A DNA stretch of 6,917 nt from Acidobacteriota bacterium (GCA_003222935.1 QHXL01000201.1:1-6917), one strand, 5' to 3'. Shown: positions 1 through 6,271, counted from the stretch's first letter. Notes: a model not told the origin generated them from the sequence alone. Translations and numbers: made by a program.

Positions 1-1546
1 GAATGGGCTTTGTTTCGAATCGCGGCGACCATTCTTTCGTCGGTGTCTTCACCAACGAAGCAACTCCTATCATTTACCTTGCGCCATCCACCGCGCGAGA
101 TGGTAATCCGCGTTGGTCCCCTGATGGAAAGCGCATCGTATTTGTGAGGCGACCGGGATCTGGAGGTACTCCAGAGCCGATACTTGAACAACGTCCTCAA
201 GCATGGTCCATCTGGACCGCCGACGTCGCAACCGGCGATGGAAGTCAGCTATGGAAGAGCCCTTTTACTCTGCGCGGTTCTCCTTCATCAACACACGGTG
301 GACCAAATCTGCACTGGGCCGCCGCCGGTCGAATCATCTTTCTCTCTTACCTGGATGGCTGGCCACATATCTACTCGATCTCCGAAACAGGCGGTGAGCC
401 TTTGTTGCTTACTCCCGGCAATTACATGGCTGAGTACATTTCACTCAGTGCAGATCGTCGCTATCTCGTGTTTGCCGGAAACGCCGGAACTGATGCAGAC
501 GATATCGATCGTCGGCACATCGTTAAGGTTCCGGTCGACAAGGCGGAGCCGGTTGTGATTACACCTGGTAAAGGACTTGAATGGACTCCCTTCGTAACAG
601 GTGACGGGAAACACATCGCCTACCTCGCTGCCACGGCACAGCGTCCACCACTTCCAGCCGTGATACCCGTTGCCGGCGGCAAACCTGTGCTGATCGCAGA
701 GGATCGCGTTCCATCAGATTTTCCATCGTCTCAACTGGTGACGCCAAAGAAGGTCGTGTTCAAGGCCCCGGACGGTGTCGACATTCATGCGCAGTTGTTC
801 GAGCCGGCAAATGGACCAACGAAGAAGCCGGCGATCATCTATGTTCATGGCGGACCGCCTCGACAAATGCTTTTGGGATGGCACTATTCCGATTACTACA
901 CGAATGCCTATGCCCAAAACCAATTCCTTGCCAGCCGTGGGTTTATCGTCTTGTCAGTCAACTATCGCCTGGGGATCGGATACGGACACGATTTTCACCG
1001 GGCATCGAATGCTGGAGCCCAGGGAGCTTCGGAGTATCAGGACGTAAAGGCCGGCGGTGAATACTTGCAGCGATTACCGCAGGTCGATGCGAAACGAATA
1101 GGAATTTATGGAGGCTCTTACGGTGGCTTTCTCACCGCGTTAGCACTGGCGCGTGACTCCAAACTATTTGCCGCCGGCGTCGATATACACGGGGTCCATA
1201 ATTGGACCGCAGAACGAGCGGCGGGACTGCTCGAGAATCGTTACGAAAAGCCTCCCGATCAGCAGCGAGCTCTCGATGTCGCGTGGCAATCATCTCCGGT
1301 TTCCGCGATTGCGCTACCTGGAAGTCGCCGGTGTTGTTGATTCACGGCGACGACGATCGCAACGTTCGCTTTAGTAAGACAACTGATCTCGTGAGGAGAC
1401 TGGAGGCAGCAGGCGTAAGTTTTGAGGAGATCGTGATTCCCGACGACACGCATCACTTCATGCGGCATGCGAACATCGTGAAGGTCAATTCAGCCACGGC
1501 AGCGTTCTTCGACAAAATCTTTCAAATGAACCGCGGAACTGAATAA
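1..1546 (+). CDS. S9 family prolyl oligopeptidase/DPP-like serine peptidase, 5'-truncated and frameshifted
   Basis: A serine peptidase of clan SC, family S9, that would cleave short peptides. The visible part starts inside the beta-propeller (first in-window Met at 3, then PD40-type text with PRWSPDGKR at about residues 36-44). The alpha/beta-hydrolase domain begins near residue 246. Seen: oxyanion motif HGGP at 282-285 and nucleophile motif GGSYGG with Ser372 (codon 1116-1118). Frame 3 then stops at 1340 with junk residues. The family's continuation, SPVLLIHGDDDRNV, is in frame 2 and runs to the stop at 1544-1546. The catalytic Asp (codon 1355-1357, third D of GDDD) and His (1451-1453, in PDDTHHF) lie in that second frame. 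Repairing the shift gives about 513 residues; relatives are usually near 650-700, so perhaps 150 or more N-terminal residues and any signal peptide lie outside the window. As read, the product lacks two of three triad residues. Family is certain; whether the gene is dead or the read is wrong is not. Confidence 0.93.
1311..1315 (+). other. Frameshift site in the S9 peptidase gene
   Basis: Frame 3 reads correctly through SSPVSAI (codon for I at 1308-1310) and frame 2 reads correctly from TWKSP (Thr codon at 1316-1318). Five bases, gcgct, lie between them, so the frame is off by +2 or -1. In relatives about six residues separate SSP from the Trp. That spacing is restored if one gc of the gcgc dinucleotide is removed, giving a single Ala codon. 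A slipped GC duplication is therefore the simplest explanation. A one-base deletion is the alternative. Confidence 0.8.
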
Positions 1547-1556
1547 AGCCGCAAAA

Positions 1557-1658
1557 ATCATCCACAGATTACGCTGATTACGCAGATTTCAACAAAGTTG
1601 CTAATCGAGCTCAGCAACCTTTTCCAACTCTGAGTAATCGGCGGAATCTGTGGATGAT
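1557..1658. repeat. 30-bp inverted repeat (27/30) in the spacer after the peptidase gene
   Basis: The left arm 1557-1586 starts atcatccacagatt. The right arm 1629-1658 ends aatctgtggatgat. The outer 14 bp pair perfectly and the full 30-bp arms match at 27 positions, with a 42-bp spacer. The left arm begins 11 bp after the peptidase stop, so the transcript could fold into a long hairpin there. There is no clear T-run after it, so a terminator role is only possible. The wording (CCACAGATTACGC-type) resembles short dispersed repeats I associate with acidobacterial and related genomes; copy number cannot be judged from this window. Confidence 0.8.
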
Positions 1659-1681
1659 CTCTTCTCGGCTCCTACCTGGCG

Positions 1682-1703
1682 GTGACAGTTAAATAAGTGT
1701 CAC
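1682..1703. repeat. Small palindrome upstream of the gene at 1790
   Basis: gtgacagtt at 1682-1690 and aagtgtcac at 1695-1703 form an inverted repeat with one mismatch and a 4-base loop (aaat). It lies about 87 bp upstream of the start codon at 1790. It could be an operator half-site pair, a transcript hairpin, or one end of a repeat. The sequence does not decide between these. Confidence 0.45.
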
Positions 1704-1789
1704 TCTCAATCCCACAAACTATCCGCGAGTTCAGTAGCCTCTCAAAAAGCAATATCTAAGTTTGCTTCGTCTAACACGGAGAGTTTGCA

Positions 1790-2380
1790 ATGTGGAGTCT
1801 AATAAAAATGCGCCGAATGCTTTCGGGTCTTTTAATCATTCTGCTAGTGGTTTTCTGGTTAGCAAAACCGTCGGCGACAGCAACTCCCATCCAGCAGGAG
1901 CAAGAGTTTCTGAGCCTGACAATTCCACGCGGAACTGTAATCGAGATTGAGACGGCCTATCGAGTTAGTTCACAAGAAACCAAACCAGGCGAAGCGATAA
2001 CCTTCAAAGTGTTGAAGCCAGTTCAGCTTGGAGAACACACAGTTATCTCAGCGGGGGCAATTGCGACCGGACGCGCGGTGCTGGCAAGCAGAGGAGGACA
2101 TTTTGGGCGGGCAGGACGCCTGTCCTGGACCATGGAAACGGTGACTGCTGTCGACAACTCCAGCGTTCCCATTCAAGCGGCTGGACGAGTTGTGGGAGAT
2201 AGCAAAGGCGCCAAGGTTGCGACGAGGATGGCGGTTACCGGAGCGCTGCTTTGGCCCATTGCGCCGGTCGCCCTACTGCACGGTTTCAAACGAGGCGAGA
2301 ATGCATTTCTGCCACAGGGAAAGCGCTACGAAGTGACCGTCAGCGCTGACACGATCGTCAGGTTAAGCACCGTTCGCTAG
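1790..2380 (+). CDS. Secreted protein of unknown function with IPRGT-type beta domain
   Basis: 196 residues. The ATG at 1790 is chosen because ggagag at 1778-1783 sits 6 bases upstream; a second Met at residue 7 lacks such a site. Residues 1-31 look like a Sec signal peptide: basic KMRRM, a long hydrophobic stretch LLIILLVVFWLA, then a possible ATA cleavage site at 29-31. The mature part opens with LTIPRGTVIEIE (about 42-53), followed by a region of the form KPGEAITFKV, then VISAGAIATGRAV and GHFGRAGRLSW. I recognise this layout from uncharacterised exported acidobacterial proteins (start of domain: a lower-limit 'rule' such as IPxGTxxxI; later a GRAGxL motif), but know no function. The region 144-164 (LLWPIAPVALLHGF) is moderately hydrophobic. 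It converges on the phosphodiesterase gene with a 9-bp gap. Confidence is high that it is a gene and low for any role. Confidence 0.85.
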   Translation: MWSLIKMRRMLSGLLIILLVVFWLAKPSATATPIQQEQEFLSLTIPRGTVIEIETAYRVSSQETKPGEAITFKVLKPVQLGEHTVISAGAIATGRAVLASRGGHFGRAGRLSWTMETVTAVDNSSVPIQAAGRVVGDSKGAKVATRMAVTGALLWPIAPVALLHGFKRGENAFLPQGKRYEVTVSADTIVRLSTVR

Positions 2381-2389
2381 AAAAACAAC

Positions 2390-3790
2390 TCAATGCCTGT
2401 GACTCTCAATTGAGTCTGCCTTCCCATTACTCCTGACCTTCGCACCCTTCGCGAGCTGCGCTGACCCAAGTGTTTTCCACAAATCCCCGGCACGAATGTA
2501 CGCAGGCAATTCGCTCGCGGTACTCATGGCAAATCCATAACTTTGCTCTTGACCGATGTTGCCATGAGTAGCTTGAAGGAAAGTGAAAACGTCCAGGAAT
2601 GAATTGCCGGTGTAGTAGCCATCCTCAAGATTTACGATCACATTCGCCCGGTTTAAGACTCCCTGTGTAGCTCCCTCGAAAATGCGCGCTACGACGTCCG
2701 GTCTGACGCTAGCACGGGTCAACTCAAACCAGTCTTTGTCTTTAATAAACCCATCGCAACCATTCCTCCCGTTTGATTTCTCTGCAAGCGGTAAGAGTCC
2801 AAGCGGATCCCCACTTGTTGGGAGGTAGCGATACTCATCGTTGCGTTTTTCGATCGTGGCGTGTCCCTGATGGTTTGCGACGTACACCAATCCATTTTGT
2901 TCGTACGTAACGAAGTCAACACCCTCGAGGCTCGACAAAACATTTGCCAGCCGCTCCTCATTTTTCTCTTGCGTGAATAAGACTCCACTGCCAACAAGTC
3001 CAAACTGTGGTAGCACAACACTCTTGTCGTCTTTGATCTTATTGTCGAAACTAAACCCCGCCTCGCGTAAGGGTTCTTTAAGTCCTACTCGCCGGTATTT
3101 CCTGAAGTCGTTCCCATGGTCCGAAAAGATCGTCACCGTGGTAGGAGTCTTACTGTCCCGGACAATATCCTCAAGAGTATCTTCCAGCCGTTCCAGAAAA
3201 CTGCGCAACATCGTTTCGCCACCAACATGGGCCAGCGAATCCGTCGCCCCCGTGTAAGCGAAGAACACAGGTTGATTATTACTTTTCGCTTTTTGACGCA
3301 GTCGAACTAGATCACTAAGAGACTCGAGATAGGTTGAGAGCGGAGGCGCAGCATAGCCAAGACCACTCTTAATGGCTGATGGATGGTAGTCGAAGAGTTC
3401 GCGAAAGGTTCCACTAATGAAATGGTCACTGCGAAAGCGGTCGAAGATGCCGCCACGCATCCGGTTGTTCTCTGTGTCGAAGAAGTTGTCTTCGTAACCG
3501 CCCGTCATGCCCGCACCCGCCGGCTCGAGAATCTTGCTGAGCGCAGCATTCGTTAAGGAAGGGAAGGTCGAGATCATGTGCGATGGCGAGTGAAACATCT
3601 TGAAATGTCCCTCGGCTCGCATCTTGTTGATGGTCGAAATGCCGACACCATCTACGCAGACAATAACGTGACGCGACGGCGGCGTACTGGCGGTCCGGGA
3701 AAATATTTTAAAAGGCATCGAAGTTGATACAAGCAAAACTACAAGCGTGGTAAAAACCCGGCACCCGTAGAACCGAAAGGTGCGTTTCAT
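2390..3790 (-). CDS. Alkaline-phosphatase-superfamily phosphodiesterase (nucleotide pyrophosphatase/PDE type, PF01663-like), exported
   Basis: 466 residues, starting at the ATG complementary to 3788-3790. A weak Shine-Dalgarno (gagg, complement of 3803-3806) lies 12 bases upstream. Residues 11-25 are a hydrophobic signal or anchor, so the enzyme should act outside the cytoplasm. The two-metal phosphoesterase site can be read directly: Asp47 in VCVDGVG, nucleophile Thr80 in FPSLTN, Asp184 and His188 in TGATDSLAH, Asp224-His225 in FSDHGND, and His409 in ATHGN. This order matches bacterial NPP-type phosphodiesterases, which hydrolyse phosphodiester or pyrophosphate bonds; the substrate here cannot be told. 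The stretch between DH225 and His409 is long (about 180 residues), longer than I expect for a compact NPP, and includes GCDGFIKDKDWF of unknown role. The motif after Thr80 is NAAL rather than the FPNHY typical of nucleotide PDEs, so a sugar- or lipid-phosphate substrate is possible. Confidence 0.88.
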   Translation of the reverse strand: MKRTFRFYGCRVFTTLVVLLVSTSMPFKIFSRTASTPPSRHVIVCVDGVGISTINKMRAEGHFKMFHSPSHMISTFPSLTNAALSKILEPAGAGMTGGYEDNFFDTENNRMRGGIFDRFRSDHFISGTFRELFDYHPSAIKSGLGYAAPPLSTYLESLSDLVRLRQKAKSNNQPVFFAYTGATDSLAHVGGETMLRSFLERLEDTLEDIVRDSKTPTTVTIFSDHGNDFRKYRRVGLKEPLREAGFSFDNKIKDDKSVVLPQFGLVGSGVLFTQEKNEERLANVLSSLEGVDFVTYEQNGLVYVANHQGHATIEKRNDEYRYLPTSGDPLGLLPLAEKSNGRNGCDGFIKDKDWFELTRASVRPDVVARIFEGATQGVLNRANVIVNLEDGYYTGNSFLDVFTFLQATHGNIGQEQSYGFAMSTASELPAYIRAGDLWKTLGSAQLAKGAKVRSNGKADSIESHRH

Positions 3791-4405
3791 TGTGAAAATT
3801 AACCTCGTTCGGAACGGAGAATGAGAAAGCGAGATCTTCCCGTCAAAAACGATGCCAGTGTGGAGTGACCAAAAAGTGGTGGTTTTGGTGATTTACTACA
3901 TAGACACAGCCCGACAGGTGAATGAATCTTACTGCGTCACTTCTCTGCGCGATCTCTGTGCCTCTGAGTCTGTGGTTACCCTTAATGTCGCGTGAGTCAC
4001 CATAGAGACTGGGAGACGGAGAGCATTCACCGAGAAGAACTCTCGCGCCATGTAGCAATGGGCATCGTGAGGAACACGTGATGTGTGTCAGTAACCTGGT
4101 TGCGAAGTTTTCCAGAGAACGCTTTTGACAACAAAGGGGACGACATTTTAGACTCACGCTACCCTTCCGACTCGTCGATTTCTTGATCAATCAAGCTCAT
4201 TAACGCAGTTGATTTCAAATCAGCGGCCGCTGTCTGCGGATCGTTGTCTTTGCACTCCCTTCAAAAGCAGGAAGAAAAGTAAGGCGAGCACGATTTCAGT
4301 AGTGCGACGCGCCAGACAACTTTGCCGGCGAACGTCGATCGTCCCCGGCATTTTCAATGCATTCTTAGCTAATACTTAATAATTTTGAGGAGATCTATTT
4401 AATAC
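3791..4405. other. 615-bp intergenic region without a convincing gene
   Basis: This lies between the divergently transcribed phosphodiesterase (leftward) and membrane-protein gene (rightward), so it should hold both promoters. I could not single out a clear -35/-10 pair for either; the AT-rich stretch 4361-4386 just before the rightward gene is the most promoter-like. It contains a degenerate CACAGAG-type repeat pair (3895-3909 and 3953-3977), a perfect short hairpin cttgatcaatcaag (4182-4195) and a 12-bp palindrome cagcggccgctg (4221-4232). A leftward open frame across 3843-4190 is rich in Cys, His and Arg, has no recognisable domain and runs through the repeat, so I do not call it. Confidence 0.6.
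3895..3977. repeat. Degenerate facing CACAGAG-type repeats
   Basis: actacatagacacag at 3895-3909 and tctctgtgcctctgagtc (with tgtggtt following, 3953-3977) read as opposed, worn copies of a phrase like ACCACAGAGACACAGAG. The pairing is imperfect, so this is probably an old dispersed element rather than a working hairpin. It is a different family from the other inverted repeats in the window. Confidence 0.4.
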
Positions 4406-4909
4406 ATGGAAACAATTGAGATTAGAGACTCTACTCGATGCGACAATTTTTGGACCGTCATTTTAGGAACCATTCTTGTTATCGGCGTGGGTCTGGCAAT
4501 GTCTGATAGAACTATGCCGGGCCTCGGAACATTTTTGATTTTGTGCTCCAGTCTTATTGGGAGTCCATTTATTTATCGTCTTGCTAACAAACGACCGCGC
4601 ATTCTTATTGATCCTGATGGGATCACGGACATGACTTCCGAGGTTGGCAGAATCGGGTGGGGTGACATCTATTCAATCAAGATCGTCAAATTAAATAATG
4701 GGCCCAATATCTGTGTCGGGTTGCGCGATCCTGAAAAGTATCACCGAAATATATTTGTCCTAAAAAGAGGTTTGAGCCAGGTTGAAAACATTTTCGGTAC
4801 CGGCGACATGACTCTGAATTGTATGGGGGTTGATAGATCGCCTGTAGAGATAGCGAATCTGATCTCGGAATACCAGGACAACTTCTTCTTACGAAGATGC
4901 GAACGTTGA
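4406..4909 (+). CDS. Two-helix membrane protein with PH-like domain (resembles STM3941-type proteins)
   Basis: 167 residues. ATG at 4406; gaggag at 4387-4392 is a good Shine-Dalgarno but 13 bases away, which is long. Two hydrophobic helices are visible, about 15-32 (WTVILGTILVIGVGLAM) and 39-59, joined by a short polar turn. The soluble part follows: a basic NKRPR hinge, then RILIDPDGITD (65-75) and IGWGDIYSIKI (83-93), the pattern of small PH-like domains in which a Trp-x-Asp-Ile strand follows a 'DxxGI' strand. Residues 145-160 (SPVEIANLISEYQDNF) look like the closing helix. This layout resembles the uncharacterised STM3941 family, where the cytosolic domain probably sits at the membrane. 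No catalytic residues are seen. The gene is visibly AT-richer than its neighbours and its stop is directly against the propeller remnant at 4908, which suggests it arrived by rearrangement. Family assignment is by pattern memory only. Confidence 0.75.
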   Translation: METIEIRDSTRCDNFWTVILGTILVIGVGLAMSDRTMPGLGTFLILCSSLIGSPFIYRLANKRPRILIDPDGITDMTSEVGRIGWGDIYSIKIVKLNNGPNICVGLRDPEKYHRNIFVLKRGLSQVENIFGTGDMTLNCMGVDRSPVEIANLISEYQDNFFLRRCER

Positions 4910-5152
4910 AGCAGACATGTTCTTTTACAGCGCATTAGACAAAATCATGTCGGTGGATATCAAACTCGGCAGCAAGGTCGAGACCAGCCTTCCACGTGAA
5001 CTCTTTCGTTCAGCTATCAGCCACCATGGACCAGCCTACGCCTTCGCTGTCAGCCCAGACGGTCAACGGTTTCTAGTCAGCCATGCAGTAGATCTCAATG
5101 AGGTTGCGCCATGACCATTGTCTTGAACTGGACCGCCGTCATGAAGAAGTAA
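4908..5152 (+). pseudogene. C-terminal remnant of a PD40/TolB-like propeller protein (kinase-associated type), frameshifted
   Basis: From about 4908 the plus strand reads MFFYSALDKIMSVDIKL, then PRELF, then AFAVSPDGQRFLVSHA. This is the usual last blade of PD40/TolB-like propellers that in acidobacteria end large Ser/Thr kinase or winged-helix regulator proteins (typical ending: SPDGQRFLV, a linker, then a VLNW-type tail). The frame hits a stop at 5112-5114, but shifting frame gives MTIVLNWTAVMKK from 5111 to the stop at 5150-5152, exactly the expected tail. One base appears lost at the cc/atg junction (5109-5111). Everything upstream, normally several hundred residues, is missing: the homology starts where the preceding gene stops. 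An in-frame ATG at 4917 exists, but with no domain start and a frameshift I read this as a dead fragment, not a 65-residue gene. Confidence 0.8.
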
Positions 5153-5168
5153 TTGTCCGATATGCCTT

Positions 5169-5370
5169 AGAGCCTCTTGCAAAAGTCAGGAGGATTAGAA
5201 AAAGGACTATAGTTTAGTGCAAGTAAGGAAGGGCGGTTTACCCCCGCTGGCCTGGCGGGAAGAACCCTGAGGTAGCTATCGGCTAGGCCAGCGGGGGTAA
5301 ACCGCCCTTCCTTACTTGTACTTAATTCAAATGCTTTTCTTGACTGGTCCTGACTTTTGCAAGAGGCTCT
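5169..5370. mobile_element. MITE-like 202-bp palindromic element with perfect 23-bp terminal inverted repeats
   Basis: The left end 5169-5191 begins agagcctcttgcaaaagt. The right end 5348-5370 is its exact reverse complement over 23 bp, and pairing stops immediately outside. The sub-terminal stretches 5192-5216 and 5322-5347 are still loosely complementary. No open frame could encode a transposase, so it would be moved in trans by a partner whose ends match. TTA flanks it at 5167-5169 and 5371-5373 if the element is taken as 5170-5370, consistent with a 3-bp target duplication, though a one-base ambiguity makes this weak. It sits 16 bp after the stop of the propeller remnant. The ends look like those of DDE-transposase insertion sequences, but I cannot assign a family. 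Confidence 0.8.
5217..5321. repeat. 37-bp inverted repeat nested inside the MITE-like element
   Basis: The left arm 5217-5253 (core aaggaagggcggtttacc) and right arm 5285-5321 are reverse complements at 36 of 37 positions; the single mismatch is at 5219. The loop is 31 bases (5254-5284). The arms are GC-rich while the surrounding outer arms are AT-rich, so a second repeat may have inserted into, or been captured by, an older element. As RNA it would form a very stable hairpin; the right arm is followed by mixed sequence rather than a clean T-run. Confidence 0.85.
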
Positions 5371-5476
5371 TTAGCTTGTCGTGGCGAAAACTAGAAGAGT
5401 CTTTTGAATAAGTAAACCATCAACACGCCGACAATCCGCGACCAATCCCATTTTTTGCATTCTATCCAAAATCTTG

Positions 5477-5506
5477 TTGCCTCCTCACAATAGTCAAATA
5501 TATACT
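5477..5506 (+). promoter_or_regulatory. Possible promoter for the gene at 5591
   Basis: ttgcct at 5477-5482 and tatact at 5501-5506 are separated by 18 bases. They match 4 of 6 and 5 of 6 positions of the sigma-70 -35 and -10 consensus. The -10 lies in the AT-rich run aaatatatact, 84 bp before the start codon. Good for a pattern match but unsupported otherwise. Confidence 0.35.
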
Positions 5507-5580
5507 GCGCTCCACTAAGAACGCATTTCCCTTCCGTTCTTGCCTGTAAGAACAACCGAATAACAACCTGATCATCCCAG

Positions 5581-5587
5581 AGGAGGT
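5581..5587 (+). promoter_or_regulatory. Strong Shine-Dalgarno that fixes a GTG start
   Basis: aggaggt is a full-length anti-SD match and ends 3 bases before the GTG at 5591. There is no other ATG, GTG or TTG with comparable support near the signal peptide, and the next Met is about residue 77, so this site decides the start. Confidence 0.75.
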
Positions 5588-5590
5588 CAC

Positions 5591-6172
5591 GTGCGACGCA
5601 TTTCTCCCCAGCTCTGTGCGCAAGGCTCTTGTATCTTTCTATTGTTACTCTTCGCTACCGTTTCCTACGGTCAAATTCCAGCATCCCGTGACCAGGCCCT
5701 TGGCAACCTACGCATCAACGTAAATTCAGCCGAGCGCGAGTTAGAACGAGAGAAGAGAATCCTTCTAGTCACGCTTAAGGAAGACTTTCGCCAGTTGCAA
5801 ATCATCAACAATGAACTGATGACACGGATATTTCTCCCACCGTCCAAAACCGTCGAACCAATTACTCCGAAGGAGATCAGTGTGAGCCTGGGTGAAATCC
5901 AAAGCCGCGCACGACGTTTGAAGTTGAATTTCAGACTTCCGGAGGTCGAACCTGAAAACCGGGTAAACCAGGACGCGTTGCGTGAAGGTAAGTTGCCTTC
6001 GACGTTCTTGATTCTCGATGAGGCGGTTATGAGGTTCGTGGACAATCCGATCTTTCAACAACTGCGAGTTGTCGATGCACGCTTGTCAGTCCAGGCCGCT
6101 GAGGACCTCGATAAGATTCTGCGGCTTACTGACTCTCTTCGTAAATTAGTAAGAGAAGATCGAAAACAGTAA
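5591..6172 (+). CDS. Secreted helical protein of unknown function
   Basis: 193 residues from a GTG start. Residues 1-27 form a signal peptide: MRRISPQL, the hydrophobic core SCIFLLLLFATV, and a likely cleavage around SYG/Q. The mature protein is charged and mostly helical. RINVNSAERELEREKRILLVTLKEDFRQLQIINNELM (parts of 41-78) has a heptad-like feel, and ISVSLGEIQSRARRLKLNFRLP follows after a proline-rich loop (about 83-92). The C-terminal third (from FLILDEAVMRFVDNP) closes with a second helical region. I recognise the 'KEDF..LQ..NNELM ... EI..RA.RLK.N..LP' pattern from exported acidobacterial proteins of unknown role; no named family comes to mind. It is transcribed towards the MBL gene, with a palindromic repeat between the two stops. 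Likely periplasmic; any further function would be a guess. Confidence 0.85.
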   Translation: MRRISPQLCAQGSCIFLLLLFATVSYGQIPASRDQALGNLRINVNSAERELEREKRILLVTLKEDFRQLQIINNELMTRIFLPPSKTVEPITPKEISVSLGEIQSRARRLKLNFRLPEVEPENRVNQDALREGKLPSTFLILDEAVMRFVDNPIFQQLRVVDARLSVQAAEDLDKILRLTDSLRKLVREDRKQ

Positions 6173-6186
6173 GACTGTTACAACTG

Positions 6187-6271
6187 TGTCCGACGAACTT
6201 CAGTTTGTCGTGACGTGAGCTATCCAGGGGTATCGGCTGATATTGCGCGACAAACTGAAGTTTGTCGGACA
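6187..6271. repeat. Inverted repeat of two self-palindromic 24-bp units between convergent genes
   Basis: 6187-6210 and 6248-6271 are reverse complements at 23 of 24 positions with a 37-bp spacer. Each unit is also a palindrome on its own: in the right unit cgacaaact and agtttgtcg flank a 2-base centre (6248-6267), and in the left unit the same holds with one G-T type mismatch (6191-6210). It starts 14 bp after the stop at 6170-6172 and ends 14 bp before the stop at 6286-6288, so it is well placed as a bidirectional transcription end, though no T-run is present. It looks like a REP-type dispersed repeat. Confidence 0.8.

Larger units (their letters stand above)
5371..5590. other. Upstream region of the gene at 5591
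   Basis: About 220 bp without a gene. It holds a possible sigma-70-type promoter (5477-5506), a small aagaac/gttctt cluster (5517-5553), and the Shine-Dalgarno of the next gene. The stretch 5371-5470 shows nothing recognisable; it may be leftover DNA downstream of the lost propeller gene. Confidence 0.5.

Noticed and set aside
1202..1310. Frame-2 open frame upstream of the peptidase's second half, as a separate small gene
   Set aside because: Before about 1314 this frame gives nonsense relative to the S9 family, while frame 3 over the same bases is conserved. The second half is a frameshifted continuation, not its own gene.
2405..2414. ctcaattgag palindrome at the 3' end of the phosphodiesterase gene, considered as a shared terminator for the two convergent genes
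   Set aside because: It is only 10 bp, AT-rich, inside coding sequence and without a T-run.
3843..4190. Leftward open frame of 115 codons in the large spacer
   Set aside because: It has no domain, an odd Cys/His/Arg-rich composition and no clear Shine-Dalgarno, and it runs through the degenerate repeat. It is most likely a chance frame.
4208..4232. tRNA-like anticodon arm (gttga, loop tttcaaa, tcagc) resembling a tRNA-Sec UCA arm
   Set aside because: There is no matching D-arm directly upstream, no T-arm consensus downstream and no acceptor pairing, so it is a chance stem-loop.
4917..5114. Free-standing 65-codon gene
   Set aside because: The sequence is the last blade of a large propeller protein with its tail out of frame. 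It has no Shine-Dalgarno of note and no start of a domain.
5169..5370. CRISPR or tandem-repeat array
   Set aside because: The repeats are inverted, occur as pairs only, and have no regular spacers.
5671..6061. Leftward open frames opposite the secreted-protein gene at 5591
   Set aside because: The plus-strand gene has a signal peptide, a strong Shine-Dalgarno and protein-like composition. The antisense frames are Arg/Ser-rich shadows.
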